A DNA stretch of 64,000 nt. Origin: Streptomycetaceae bacterium (GTDB taxonomy: Bacteria; Actinomycetota; Actinomycetes; Nanopelagicales; Nanopelagicaceae). The stretch is from the NCBI GenBank assembly GCA_027490815.1, contig JAIXXJ010000029.1, positions 1-64,000 on the forward strand, written 5' to 3'. Shown here one piece after another: positions 36,126 through 45,533 of the stretch (the first letter of the stretch is position 1; the number at the start of each line of letters is the position of its first letter). The notes under the pieces were generated by a model. The model was not told the DNA's origin, searched no databases, and worked only from the letters and a program-made list of their open reading frames with translations. A program made the translations under genes and the position numbers.

Positions 36126-36764
36126 TTACCCTAAATTTGGAACGATCTTTTTGATTTCAGCGCGCGAAATAGCACCTTCTCGAAGCAATCGAACACCAGA
36201 CTCATCGGCCTCGACAATTGTGGATGGCGCTGATTTACGTAGCTTTCCATTATTGAACTTAATTGCTAAGTCGGTATCCATAACAAGTACTTCATCCAAA
36301 GTTAATGGTGGTTGCATGCCTTTTCTTGCTGCACTTGCAATTGCAAGAGGACCGGTGTGCGCAGTCAATGCCTTTGCAAATGTGGCACGTGGAACGCGCA
36401 CGCTAACGCGGTCAAGTTGATTGGCATCACCTAAATCCCAACTTAGACCTTCGTAAGGACGAAGATTTAGTGAAAGCATTCCTGGCCAAAACTTTTTCAT
36501 CAATGCTTTTATCTCAGGGGTAACTTCTCGAATAATTCCATCCGTTGTTTTCGCTGAGCTAACAATTACTTGGGCTGATGTAAAGATTGAATCACCACGA
36601 AGCACATGCATTGCACGAACAGTGTCTGCTCGAAATGCATCACAGGCAAATGCATAACTATTTTCCATGGGAATAGCGATGATGTAACCATCTGCTATTG
36701 CCTTGGCAGCTTTGCTAACGTGGCGTGAAAGTTCGCCCTTTTTTAAATCAACTGTTTTTGCCAT
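36126..36764 (-). CDS. YrdC/Sua5-like protein with altered active-site motifs
   Basis: 212 aa from the ATG at 36764, which has a strong AGGAGG; a frame extension of nine codons is rejected. It holds the position of mycobacterial Rv1301, an L-threonylcarbamoyladenylate synthase acting in tRNA t6A formation, and aligns along its length (FWPGMLSLNLRP, SWDLGDANQ, PSTIVEAD). But three conserved motifs are changed: PTDTVYG reads PMENSYA, the KGR loop reads LRGD, and the SSAN region reads ASAA. These bind substrate in Sua5/YrdC, so the protein may have lost or changed this activity. Two bp after prmC. Confidence 0.75.
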   Translation of the reverse strand: MAKTVDLKKGELSRHVSKAAKAIADGYIIAIPMENSYAFACDAFRADTVRAMHVLRGDSIFTSAQVIVSSAKTTDGIIREVTPEIKALMKKFWPGMLSLNLRPYEGLSWDLGDANQLDRVSVRVPRATFAKALTAHTGPLAIASAARKGMQPPLTLDEVLVMDTDLAIKFNNGKLRKSAPSTIVEADESGVRLLREGAISRAEIKKIVPNLG

Positions 36765-36766
36765 GG

Positions 36767-37615
36767 CTACCTCCTGACTGCACTCGACCAACGAGGTCGG
36801 CCCACTAGGTCATCATGGCTTGCAATTTCAAAAAAATCCATACTCAATAGCTTGGCGATCGCATCGGCTTGATCTTCACCGTGTTCAATGACAAGAACAC
36901 CTTGTGATTTTAGAAGGCGTGCTGCCGCATCTATAAAAGTTTGCGGGATTTCTAATCCAGTTGGGCCACCAAATAATGCAATGTGGGGCTCAAAGGCTTC
37001 GACATCTCGTGGAAGTCTTTCTCCTTCGCGAATGTATGGAGGATTAGCAATTACGACATCACATTTAATTCCATCTAAAACTTCTTGCACATCACCTTCA
37101 ACAACTCGCACATTTTCTGCAATATGTGAAACATTCCTCTTTAACCAGACAAGGGCTTCAGGACTTTTCTCAACAGCGATAACGCGTGAACCGGGTGCCT
37201 CTGTAGCAATTGCTAGAGATAACGCCCCTGAACCCGCACCAAGATCAACAACGCTCACCGGTTGGGGTAGGTTTTTTATGTGTAGCAAAACAGCATCAAT
37301 TAAAAGCTCTGACTCAGGGCGAGGAACTAAAACACCTGGGCCAACTTGAATTTCTAGATGTCTAAAGCCTGCAATGCCAGTCAAATACTGCAGCGGCTCA
37401 AAGTTTAAACGTCGATCAAGTAAGTCAAAAAACTGTTCCTCAATGATGTTTTGATCTGAAAATCCAAGCAGGGTGGCTTCTAGAACAACTGGATTATGAA
37501 GGTCCATTCGCGTTAAACCTAAAACATGGGCAAGTAGAAATTCTGCATCGACCTCAGAAATGTTTGACTCACTTAACTGCGATTTTGCAGCACGCAAGAT
37601 TGCCTTAATCTCCAT
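36767..37615 (-). CDS. prmC: Release factor glutamine methyltransferase
   Basis: 282 aa. Methylates the Gln of the GGQ motif in release factors using SAM. N-terminal helical domain (1-80), SAM-binding VVDLGAGSGALSLAIA, and the Gln-binding NPPY motif in DVVIANPPYIRE. Directly 2 bp after prfA, its target gene, the near-universal pairing. Confidence 0.95.
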   Translation of the reverse strand: MEIKAILRAAKSQLSESNISEVDAEFLLAHVLGLTRMDLHNPVVLEATLLGFSDQNIIEEQFFDLLDRRLNFEPLQYLTGIAGFRHLEIQVGPGVLVPRPESELLIDAVLLHIKNLPQPVSVVDLGAGSGALSLAIATEAPGSRVIAVEKSPEALVWLKRNVSHIAENVRVVEGDVQEVLDGIKCDVVIANPPYIREGERLPRDVEAFEPHIALFGGPTGLEIPQTFIDAAARLLKSQGVLVIEHGEDQADAIAKLLSMDFFEIASHDDLVGRPRWSSAVRR

Positions 37616-37617
37616 GA

Positions 37618-38700
37618 TTAGTTGGCGTTTGCTAAGCGCGCAGCCTTATCTGCATCAAGCAACGTTTGAATCATGTCATCTAAATCGCCATTTAGGACAG
37701 AATCAAGATTATTTGATTTGTAATTGACTCGGTGGTCACTGATTCGATTTTCTGGAAAGTTATATGTACGAATTCGCTCTGATCGATCCACAGTACGCAC
37801 TTGGCTTTTTCGTTCAGCCGATGCTGCTGCATCTGCCTTTTCTTGTGCGTCGGCGAGTAATCTTGCACGAAGAATTCGAAGCGCTGACTCTTTGTTTTGC
37901 AACTGGCTTTTTTCATTCTGGCAGGAAACAACAATCCCAGTTGGAACGTGAGTCAATCTAACGGCCGAGTCTGTTGTATTCACCGATTGACCGCCAGGAC
38001 CAGACGAGCGATAAACATCTACTCGAACATCTTGCATGTTTAACTCAACATCAATCTCTTCGGCTTCAGGCAAAATAAGTACTCCAGCCGCAGATGTGTG
38101 AATACGTCCTTGGCTTTCAGTCTCTGGCACACGCTGCACGCGGTGCACTCCACCCTCAAATTTTAACCGTGCATAAGGTGATTCACCTGGCGCCGCTGTT
38201 CCTTTAGATTTAACGGCAACAGAAATGTCTTTGTAACCACCCATTTCACTTTCAGTTGCATCAATGATTTCTACTTTCCAATTTCTTTTTTCTGCATAAC
38301 GCATATACATGCGAAGTAGATCGCCAGCAAATAATGCTGATTCATCGCCACCTGCGCCAGCCTTTACTTCTAAAATCACATCACGATCATCGTTGGGATC
38401 TCGTGGCAAAAGTAGTTCCTCTAGTTTTTCAGCAGCATCATCACGCGCTGCTTCTAATGCGGGAATTTCGGTGGCAAAATCAGGATCAGCTGCGGCAAGT
38501 TCTGCGCCAGCGATTAAATCTTCTTCTGCAGATTTCCATGCTTTAAATCCTGCAACGACAGGTCCCAGTTGAGCATAACGTCGACCTAGTTTGCGTGCAT
38601 TGGCTTGATCTTCATGAATTGAAGGATCAGCCATCTTTGCTTCAAGTTCGGCGTACTCACGAACCATTTCGTGTGCTGATGCAAATCGATCATTGCTCAT
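37618..38700 (-). CDS. prfA: Peptide chain release factor 1
   Basis: 360 aa. Recognises UAA and UAG and triggers peptide release. GGQ motif in [18 protein letters not shown]; the codon-reading PxT tripeptide appears as PET in [23 protein letters not shown] lies 8 nt before the ATG. The rpmE terminator (38752-38797) lies just upstream, so prfA has its own promoter or relies on readthrough. Confidence 0.97.
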   Translation of the reverse strand: MSNDRFASAHEMVREYAELEAKMADPSIHEDQANARKLGRRYAQLGPVVAGFKAWKSAEEDLIAGAELAAADPDFATEIPALEAARDDAAEKLEELLLPRDPNDDRDVILEVKAGAGGDESALFAGDLLRMYMRYAEKRNWKVEIIDATESEMGGYKDISVAVKSKGTAAPGESPYARLKFEGGVHRVQRVPETESQGRIHTSAAGVLILPEAEEIDVELNMQDVRVDVYRSSGPGGQSVNTTDSAVRLTHVPTGIVVSCQNEKSQLQNKESALRILRARLLADAQEKADAAASAERKSQVRTVDRSERIRTYNFPENRISDHRVNYKSNNLDSVLNGDLDDMIQTLLDADKAARLANAN

Positions 38701-38751
38701 GTGAGGACTCCTTTCTTTCGACTTGTTTAAGCAAATGGTTGTTTAAAAAAT

Positions 38752-38797
38752 AAAGAAACCGCGACCACAGCTGTTAAGGCTGCGATGCGGTTTCTTT
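38752..38797 (-). terminator. Rho-independent terminator of rpmE
   Basis: AAAGAAACCGC (38752-38762) pairs perfectly with GCGGTTTCTTT (38787-38797), with a second inner stem (CAGC/GCTG) below the loop. On the minus strand the stem ends in TTTCTTTATTTTTTAAAC, a long T-run. Lies between rpmE and prfA. Confidence 0.9.
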
Positions 38798-38803
38798 AGA
38801 AAG

Positions 38804-39019
38804 CTAGTTTGAGGTTTTTTTGCCGAAGCGCTCTTCGAACTTGGCCACACGACCACCGGTATCAAGAATGCGCTGCTTACCTGTGTAGAACGGGTGGCAT
38901 ACAGAACAAACTTCAACATAGATTGAACCTGTTGTGACTGTTGAGCGAGTTACAAATTTTTCGCCGCAACCACACGTTACTTGAGTCTCTACGTACTCTG
39001 GATGAATCTCTGACTTCAT
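38804..39019 (-). CDS. rpmE: 50S ribosomal protein bL31
   Basis: 71 aa from the ATG at 39019, which has GAGGG 7 nt upstream; the frame extends six codons further without support. Zinc-binding (C+) form with CGC near the start (VTCGCGEKF) and [13 protein letters not shown]. Its own terminator follows. Order rho-rpmE-prfA-prmC is as in mycobacteria. Confidence 0.97.
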   Translation of the reverse strand: MKSEIHPEYVETQVTCGCGEKFVTRSTVTTGSIYVEVCSVCHPFYTGKQRILDTGGRVAKFEERFGKKTSN

Positions 39020-39147
39020 AGTTTTTCCCTCATTCATGTTTGGGTCCTTTAAATCTGACCTTAGTGATCAGATGTTCAGGTGAACCAAACGGTTGTTTAA
39101 CAGGTGCTTAGGGTAGGTGATTAGCCTGGTTTTTGTGAAATTGACGC

Positions 39148-40701
39148 TTACTTTGAATCGTCAGGCCCAGAAGTCGTCTTCTGGATCTGCATCAAGAATT
39201 CAACATTGGACTTGGTGCCCTTCATCTTTTCAAGGAGAAGTTCAAGTGCGGCCTGTGGTTCTAGTGCGTGCAGTACTCGACGAAGTTTCCACACAATATT
39301 GAGCTCTTCTGATCCCATAAGAATTTCTTCTTTACGAGTTCCAGATGCAACAACGTTAACAGCAGGGAATATTCTCTTATCTGCCATACGGCGATCAAGA
39401 ATCAACTCCATGTTTCCTGTTCCCTTAAATTCTTCGAAGATAACTTCATCCATGCGTGAACCTGTATCGACAAGTGCGGTTGCAAGAATTGTTAGTGAGC
39501 CACCATCTTCAATATTACGAGCGGCACCAAAAAACTTCTTAGGTGGATATAGAGCTGCTGAATCAACACCACCAGAGAGAATTCGACCTGATGCAGGAGC
39601 TGCAATGTTGTAGGCACGACCTAAACGAGTAATTGAGTCAAGAAGTACAACTACATCGTGACCAAGTTCAACAAGTCGCTTTGCGCGCTCAATTGCAAGC
39701 TCTGCAATTGTTGTGTGATCATCGGCGGGACGATCAAAAGTTGAAGCGATAACTTCACCCTTAACCGAGCGCTGCATGTCTGTAACTTCTTCAGGACGCT
39801 CATCGACCAAAACGACCATTAAGTGACACTCTGGATTATTCGTTGTAATTGCATTAGCAATGGACTGTAGGACCATTGTCTTTCCAGCCTTTGGTGGAGA
39901 AACAATTAGCCCGCGCTGACCTTTACCAATGGGCGCAATCAGATCAATGACGCGAGTAGTGAGAACATTTGGTTCTGTTTCAAGACGCAGGCGCTCTTGT
40001 GGATACAAAGGAGTGAGCTTGCCGAATTCAACGCGATTACGAGCCTCATCCGGTGTAACTCCATTAACAGTTTCAAGAGTAATGAGCGCATTGAATTTCT
40101 CTTTGCGCTCACCTTCACGAGGTTGGCGGACTTGTCCTGTGACTACATCGCCTTTGCGCAGTCCATTTTTTCGAACCTGCTGCAATGAAACATAAACATC
40201 GTTTGGTCCTGGCAAATATCCACCGGTTCGGATGAATGCATAACTCTCGAGAATATCTAGAAGCCCACCGACAGGAACAAGGACATCGTCCTCACTCAAT
40301 ACTGGTTCGCGTTCTTCTCGCGGTCCACGATCACGGTTGCGGTCACGGTTACGATTGCGGCCCTGGCGGTCATTGCGATCGAATCGATCACGGCCTCCAC
40401 GATCATTATTTGATGAAGGGGATGAATCTTCTTCATCGTCATCAGAATCTTGGGAATTACCTTTTGGCTTCGAATCTTTTTTACGGTTATTTCGTGCCTC
40501 ACGACGGGCCTCACGTTCGGCCTTGGCATCTTCGCGGTTTTTTGCTTGCAATCCCGCAATCGCATCAACTAACGCGTCCTTCTTCATTTTCGCTGCGCCT
40601 TCAACACCTAACTGTGTTGCGACCGTCTTCAACTTAGGAAGGGTCATTGCTGCAAGCTCTGGACTGTTTGAGCGAACTGGTTCTATCTCTGTTGTCATCA
40701 T
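39148..40701 (-). CDS. rho: Transcription termination factor Rho
   Basis: 517 aa. N-terminal Rho domain (about 10-50, LPKLKTVATQLGVEG), then an Arg/Asp/Asn-rich low-complexity insert (about 58-130, RDRNRDR-type) typical of actinobacteria, an RNA-binding fold (GGLLDILESYAFIRTGGY), and the ATPase core with P-loop SPPKAGKTMVLQ and VVLLDSITRLGRAYN. Hexameric RNA translocase. The 180 bp upstream (40702-40883) hold no gene; I see no clear promoter or attenuator there. Confidence 0.97.
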   Translation of the reverse strand: MMTTEIEPVRSNSPELAAMTLPKLKTVATQLGVEGAAKMKKDALVDAIAGLQAKNREDAKAEREARREARNNRKKDSKPKGNSQDSDDDEEDSSPSSNNDRGGRDRFDRNDRQGRNRNRDRNRDRGPREEREPVLSEDDVLVPVGGLLDILESYAFIRTGGYLPGPNDVYVSLQQVRKNGLRKGDVVTGQVRQPREGERKEKFNALITLETVNGVTPDEARNRVEFGKLTPLYPQERLRLETEPNVLTTRVIDLIAPIGKGQRGLIVSPPKAGKTMVLQSIANAITTNNPECHLMVVLVDERPEEVTDMQRSVKGEVIASTFDRPADDHTTIAELAIERAKRLVELGHDVVVLLDSITRLGRAYNIAAPASGRILSGGVDSAALYPPKKFFGAARNIEDGGSLTILATALVDTGSRMDEVIFEEFKGTGNMELILDRRMADKRIFPAVNVVASGTRKEEILMGSEELNIVWKLRRVLHALEPQAALELLLEKMKGTKSNVEFLMQIQKTTSGPDDSK

Positions 40702-40883
40702 TTTCTTTTCGCTATTGGCTTTGGTTTTTCATCTAATCGAATGAGCCGATTGGTATGGTCCGAATAGATTAAAAACTTCGTAAGCCGTGGATTTTTTACT
40801 GTGATTATCTGATGTGTTACTGGCTGCTAGATGAGCCGTTCAGATGAGTAAAGGTTAGCAGTGCAAAGCCACAATTCGCAAAA

Positions 40884-41813
40884 TTAAGCAGAAATTACAG
40901 CTACGCCTGTGCGAGAAATTCCTAATGTGCGCATAGCAAAGCGCTCCCCGGCCGCTCTTTCTAGTTCGGCGGCTTCATCATCTGCCCCTGTGCGAAGGAC
41001 CAAAACAGATGGGCCAGCACCGGAGATAAAGGCTGCAACCCCTGCGCTTCGAAGTTTTGTCATCAGAGCGTATGAGTGAGGCATCGCATCTTGGCGATAA
41101 CTTTGATGCAAATAATCCTCGGTTGCACCTAACAAAAGATCAGGGCGATTTTGAAGTGCTTGGACCAATACAGCTGTGTTTGTTGAATTCCGAACTGCAT
41201 CAATGTGAGGAATGCTCTCAGGCAACATTTTTCGAGCTTTTGATGTTGAAAACTCTGTAGCTGGAACAAAAGCAAGTGCACTAATTCTAGGATCAACTTG
41301 AATGTTTAATGACTGCGCAATTACAGAACCACGTTGATTTTCTTGCCAAGCAATATTTGCATTTCCAAAAATCGCTGCTGAGACGTTATCTGGATGACCT
41401 TCCATTTCATTGGCAATATTGAGCATTGCCTCTAATGACATTTTCTCTTGACCACCAAGTACTAGTGAGCGCGCTAAAAAGAGTCCGCCAACAATTGCTG
41501 CAGCAGATGAACCAAGTCCTCGTCCATGCGGAATCACATTGAGTTGGCGAAGTGCAATACCGCGGGGGCGCCCTCCAAGAAAATCAAAACCCTTATACAT
41601 TGCTTTAATTACTAAATTCTTATCGGTTACCGGAACATTTTCTGCGCCTTCACCAGTTACATCAACATCAAAGCCTGGCTCATCCATAACCTGTGCGATG
41701 TATCGATCATAAATATTAAGGGCCAAACCAAGGCAATCAAAACCGGGTCCTAAGTTGGCACTTGATGCAGGAACTTGAACTTGAATTGGTTGTGCTTTAA
41801 AAGTTGGCTTCAT
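40884..41813 (-). CDS. thrB: Homoserine kinase
   Basis: 309 aa from the ATG at 41813, 1 nt after the thrC stop; a TTG three codons earlier is possible. GHMP kinase: VPASSANLGPGFDCLGLAL at the N-terminus, the ATP loop HGRGLGSSAAAIVGG, and the C-terminal FISGAGPSVLVL. Phosphorylates homoserine for threonine synthesis. Last of hom-thrC-thrB. Confidence 0.95.
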   Translation of the reverse strand: MKPTFKAQPIQVQVPASSANLGPGFDCLGLALNIYDRYIAQVMDEPGFDVDVTGEGAENVPVTDKNLVIKAMYKGFDFLGGRPRGIALRQLNVIPHGRGLGSSAAAIVGGLFLARSLVLGGQEKMSLEAMLNIANEMEGHPDNVSAAIFGNANIAWQENQRGSVIAQSLNIQVDPRISALAFVPATEFSTSKARKMLPESIPHIDAVRNSTNTAVLVQALQNRPDLLLGATEDYLHQSYRQDAMPHSYALMTKLRSAGVAAFISGAGPSVLVLRTGADDEAAELERAAGERFAMRTLGISRTGVAVISA

Positions 41814-41814
41814 T

Positions 41815-42894
41815 TTATGCAAGCCCTAAAGCTTTAGCAGCAACTTTTGCGTTAACAGGTACAACTACTGGCTTCTTTGCAGAATCGAGTGCATAAGGAA
41901 TGTCTTTAAGTCCGTGTCCTGTCACAGTGATCACAATGGTTTTGCCCTGAGGCAACTTTCCTGCTTTTTTGTATTTTAAAAGCCCAGCGAGTCCAGCTGC
42001 AGAAGATGGTTCAACGAAAATTCCTTCTTTTGCAGCAATGAGTCGATATGCCGAAAGAATTTCTCGGTCAGTGACAGCATCGATTACGCCACCAGATAAA
42101 TCACGAGCCTCAACAGCTTGTTGCCATGATGCAGGGTTTCCGATTCGTATTGCTGTAGCAATTGTTTCAGGATTTTTTACAATCTTTCCTTTAACTATTG
42201 GGGCCGCCCCAGCTGCTTGAAACCCATACATCATTGGTAGTTTCTTAGACATATTGTCTTTGTAATACTCCTTGTACCCTTTCCAATATGCAGTGATGTT
42301 TCCTGCATTTCCAACAGGCATCGCATGAATATCTGGGGCATTGCCTAAAAGATCTACTACTTCAAAACTAGCTGTTTTTTGTCCTTCTATTCGATAAGGG
42401 TTAACAGAGTTAACTAGGGCAACTGGATAGTTTTCAGAAAGCTCTTTTGCAAGAGTCAGACAGTCATCGAAGTTACCGTTTACCTGCAAAATAGTGGAGT
42501 CATGAATAACTGCTTGGGCTAACTTACCCATTGCAATTTTTCCTTTTGGAATCAAAACAGCTGGGCGCATCCCAGCTTTGACAGCATATGCAGCAGCTGA
42601 AGCAGAAGTATTTCCAGTTGATGCGCAGATAACAGCCTTTGCGCCATCTTCTGCCGCCTTTGAAATCGCCATTGTCATTCCGCGATCTTTAAATGAACCT
42701 GTTGGATTTAAACCCTCGTACTTAATCCAAACATCATTGCCCAAAATATCTGACAGGTTACACGCATAAATTAAAGGTGTACCACCTTCTCGCAAGGAGA
42801 CGATCGGAGTCTTTGCGCTAACTGGAAGCCTGTGTCGATACTCTTCAATAACACCACGCCATTGATGTGCACCTTGTTTTTTAAAGATACCCAT
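41815..42894 (-). CDS. thrC: Threonine synthase
   Basis: 359-aa PLP enzyme converting O-phosphohomoserine to threonine. PLP lysine in [14 protein letters not shown], phosphate-binding [11 protein letters not shown], and [14 protein letters not shown]. Short actinobacterial class. Its ATG overlaps the hom stop (TAATG), so translation is coupled. Confidence 0.95.
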   Translation of the reverse strand: MGIFKKQGAHQWRGVIEEYRHRLPVSAKTPIVSLREGGTPLIYACNLSDILGNDVWIKYEGLNPTGSFKDRGMTMAISKAAEDGAKAVICASTGNTSASAAAYAVKAGMRPAVLIPKGKIAMGKLAQAVIHDSTILQVNGNFDDCLTLAKELSENYPVALVNSVNPYRIEGQKTASFEVVDLLGNAPDIHAMPVGNAGNITAYWKGYKEYYKDNMSKKLPMMYGFQAAGAAPIVKGKIVKNPETIATAIRIGNPASWQQAVEARDLSGGVIDAVTDREILSAYRLIAAKEGIFVEPSSAAGLAGLLKYKKAGKLPQGKTIVITVTGHGLKDIPYALDSAKKPVVVPVNAKVAAKALGLA

Positions 42895-44189
42895 TAGGCA
42901 GGTGCTCCTTCGACTCGAATAACACTTTCAACATTTCGAACTATCTCTAACTTGCGTAAACTTTCAACACAGGCATCTAAGGCATCTTCTGACGCTGCGT
43001 GTGTCACAACAATAAGTTCTGCATCTTTGCCAAGGCCAGCTTGTCGAACTGTTTGGATCGATACATTTTCAGATGAAAAAGTCGAAGCAATAGCTGCCAA
43101 AACACCTGACTTGTCTGCAACGTGGAGTCGAACAAAAAACTGTGACTTAACTGCGCCAATGGGAGCAATATCTAAATCTGCATAATCAGATTCGCCGTAT
43201 CCCACTGTTGCATACGCAGCATGACGTGTTACTGCAACTAGATCACCCAAGATTGCTGATGCTGTTGGTGCTCCACCGGCGCCGCGGCCGTAAAACATTA
43301 ATTGACCTGCAGATTCAGATTCAACATAGACCGCATTAAATGCATTACGAACAGTTGCAAGTGGATGTGATTGCGGCAAAATTACTGGGTGCACGCGAAC
43401 GGAAATCTCATCTTTGACTGTTAACTCTGCAATGGCTAACAACTTAATCACGCTATTCATGGATTTGGCTGCTGCAACATCTTCACTGGAGATATTTGAA
43501 ATACCTTCTGTATACACCTCATCAATTGTTACAGTGCTATGAAATGCAAGACTTGCTAGCAGGGCAGCCTTAGCTGCGGCATCGTAGCCCTCAATATCTG
43601 CAGTCGGATCACTTTCTGCATAACCTAAAGCCTGTGCCTCTTTGAGTACATCTGCAAAGGCTCGACCTTCTTCATGCATCTTTGTCAGAATGTAATTAGT
43701 AGTCCCATTGACGATTCCCATAACACGAGTGATCTGATCACCAGCAAGGGATTCGCGCATTGAACGAATAATTGGAATAGCACCGGCAACTGCTGCTTCG
43801 TAATACAGATCTACTTTGGCTGCATCGGCAGCATTAAAGAGTTCGTGCCCATGAGTTGCAAGGAGTGCTTTATTTGCAGTGATAACAGATTTTTTGTTCT
43901 TTATCGCTTCCAAAATCAGGGTACGAGCTGGTTCGATACCGCCCATAACTTCAATAACAATATTGATTGCTGGATCATTAACAATTGATGCCAGGTCAGT
44001 TGTAATTAAGGATGCATCTACTCCAGGGCGTGCACCTGCTTTTCGAACTCCAACTTTGCTCAATACAAGATGAGCACCGGATCGCTCTGAAAGTTCCTGC
44101 TGATCATCTTGAAGCAGGCGGGCCACTTGGCTGCCAACAACACCGCAGCCAAGCATTCCAATTGAGATTGTTTTAACGCCCGAATTCAT
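42894..44189 (-). CDS. hom: Homoserine dehydrogenase
   Basis: 431 aa. NAD(P)-binding [17 protein letters not shown], catalytic domain with [14 protein letters not shown] and [19 protein letters not shown], and a C-terminal ACT domain (about 350-425, [16 protein letters not shown]), the usual site for threonine feedback. Leaderless: AAGAAT 6 nt before the ATG. First gene of the threonine operon; methionine synthesis through metY (48154) also draws on its product. Confidence 0.96.
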   Translation of the reverse strand: MNSGVKTISIGMLGCGVVGSQVARLLQDDQQELSERSGAHLVLSKVGVRKAGARPGVDASLITTDLASIVNDPAINIVIEVMGGIEPARTLILEAIKNKKSVITANKALLATHGHELFNAADAAKVDLYYEAAVAGAIPIIRSMRESLAGDQITRVMGIVNGTTNYILTKMHEEGRAFADVLKEAQALGYAESDPTADIEGYDAAAKAALLASLAFHSTVTIDEVYTEGISNISSEDVAAAKSMNSVIKLLAIAELTVKDEISVRVHPVILPQSHPLATVRNAFNAVYVESESAGQLMFYGRGAGGAPTASAILGDLVAVTRHAAYATVGYGESDYADLDIAPIGAVKSQFFVRLHVADKSGVLAAIASTFSSENVSIQTVRQAGLGKDAELIVVTHAASEDALDACVESLRKLEIVRNVESVIRVEGAPA

Positions 44190-44222
44190 GGGCCTATTCT
44201 TTCACAGATGGGTAGGACGGCG

Positions 44223-45530
44223 TTAAATATCTAGGCCAAGTAAGTCAGCCTCGGTTTCTCGGCGGACAATCACACGTGCTTTTCCATCTTTTATAGCAAT
44301 TACAGGCGGCCTTGGAACATGGTTGTAATTGTTTGCCAGACTTCGACCATATGCACCAGTTGCTGGAACCGCCAATAAATCGCCCGGAACGATGTCACTA
44401 GGTAAATCAATCTCACGAATAAGGATGTCTCCAGTCTCACAATGTTTACCAACTAAGCGAGATGAGATGTTTGGAGCGGTACTTGTTCGATTAGCCAAAA
44501 CAGTTGTGTACTTAGCACCATAGAGTGATGGGCGGATGTTGTCACTCATTCCACCATCTATCGAAATGTAATTTCTATGTAATCCATCTTCAAGAGTTAC
44601 ATCCTTAACGGTGCCTACTTCATAGAGAGTAAACATTGATGGTCCAACAATTGATCGTCCTGGTTCAATTGAAATCTTTGGAATGGCTAACTTATTGGCT
44701 TCACAGTTTTTCTTTACTGCAGTTGCAAGTGCTTGCAACGCCTGTGAAGGAACCACGGTTTTATCACCAGGCAAATATGCAATTGCATATCCCCCGCCAA
44801 GGTCAAGCTCTGGAAGTTCTGACTTAAACTCGTCGCGATACTTTGCAAGAAGATTGATTAAGCGCTCTGCAGCAAGTTGGAATGTTTCATAGCCAAAAAC
44901 TTGTGAGCCAATGTGTGCATGAAAGCCCCGTAGTTCTAGGCTGGAGTGGTTACGCACCTCTTTAATCGCAGCCCACGCGGCGCCACTTGCAATCGAAAAT
45001 CCAAACTTTACATCTTCATGTGCTGTAGCAATCGATTGATGTGTGTGAGTATCAATTCCTGGAGTAATTCTAAGTAGGACTTTTTGTGTTGTGCCATTTT
45101 TTTGGGCGGCGGCAGCAACGCGCTCAATTTCATACAGCGAGTCCAAAACGATGATGCCGACTCCTGCATCGACAGCTCCTTGAATTTCAGAGACCGATTT
45201 ATTGTTTCCGTGAAGTTCGATTTTTGCTGGGTCTATTCCTGCTGCAAGTGCAACTGCCAGTTCTCCGCCAGTGCAAACATCAATACCAATTCCACAATCT
45301 TTGATCCAGCGGGCTACTTCAGTGCAGATAAATGCCTTTGCTGCGTAATAAACCGTCCCTGCATTAGATTCAAAAGCCTTCGAAAGTGCGGCGTTCCAAT
45401 CTAGAGCTCTGCTACGAAAATCTGATTCATCAATAAAAAATGCAGGAGTTCCAAATTCTTTTGCTAGATCTTTTGCAGAGATTCCAGAGATAGATAGTTG
45501 CTCTCCAGTTTTAACCGAGGATGACCACAT
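44223..45530 (-). CDS. lysA: Diaminopimelate decarboxylase
   Basis: 435 aa, makes lysine from meso-DAP. PLP lysine in YYAAKAFICTEVARW, PLP-phosphate site ISIEPGRSIVGP, HAHIGSQ, and ISIDGGMSDNIRPSLY. 3 bp after argS, with GGAGAGG overlapping the argS end as ribosome site. The pair argS-lysA before hom is the order known from mycobacteria and corynebacteria. Confidence 0.96.
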   Translation of the reverse strand: MWSSSVKTGEQLSISGISAKDLAKEFGTPAFFIDESDFRSRALDWNAALSKAFESNAGTVYYAAKAFICTEVARWIKDCGIGIDVCTGGELAVALAAGIDPAKIELHGNNKSVSEIQGAVDAGVGIIVLDSLYEIERVAAAAQKNGTTQKVLLRITPGIDTHTHQSIATAHEDVKFGFSIASGAAWAAIKEVRNHSSLELRGFHAHIGSQVFGYETFQLAAERLINLLAKYRDEFKSELPELDLGGGYAIAYLPGDKTVVPSQALQALATAVKKNCEANKLAIPKISIEPGRSIVGPSMFTLYEVGTVKDVTLEDGLHRNYISIDGGMSDNIRPSLYGAKYTTVLANRTSTAPNISSRLVGKHCETGDILIREIDLPSDIVPGDLLAVPATGAYGRSLANNYNHVPRPPVIAIKDGKARVIVRRETEADLLGLDI

Positions 45531-45533
45531 TGC

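Noticed and set aside
39148-40744. Several long antisense open frames over rho
   Set aside because: They arise opposite the Arg/Asp-rich repeat of Rho, where biased codons remove stops on the other strand.
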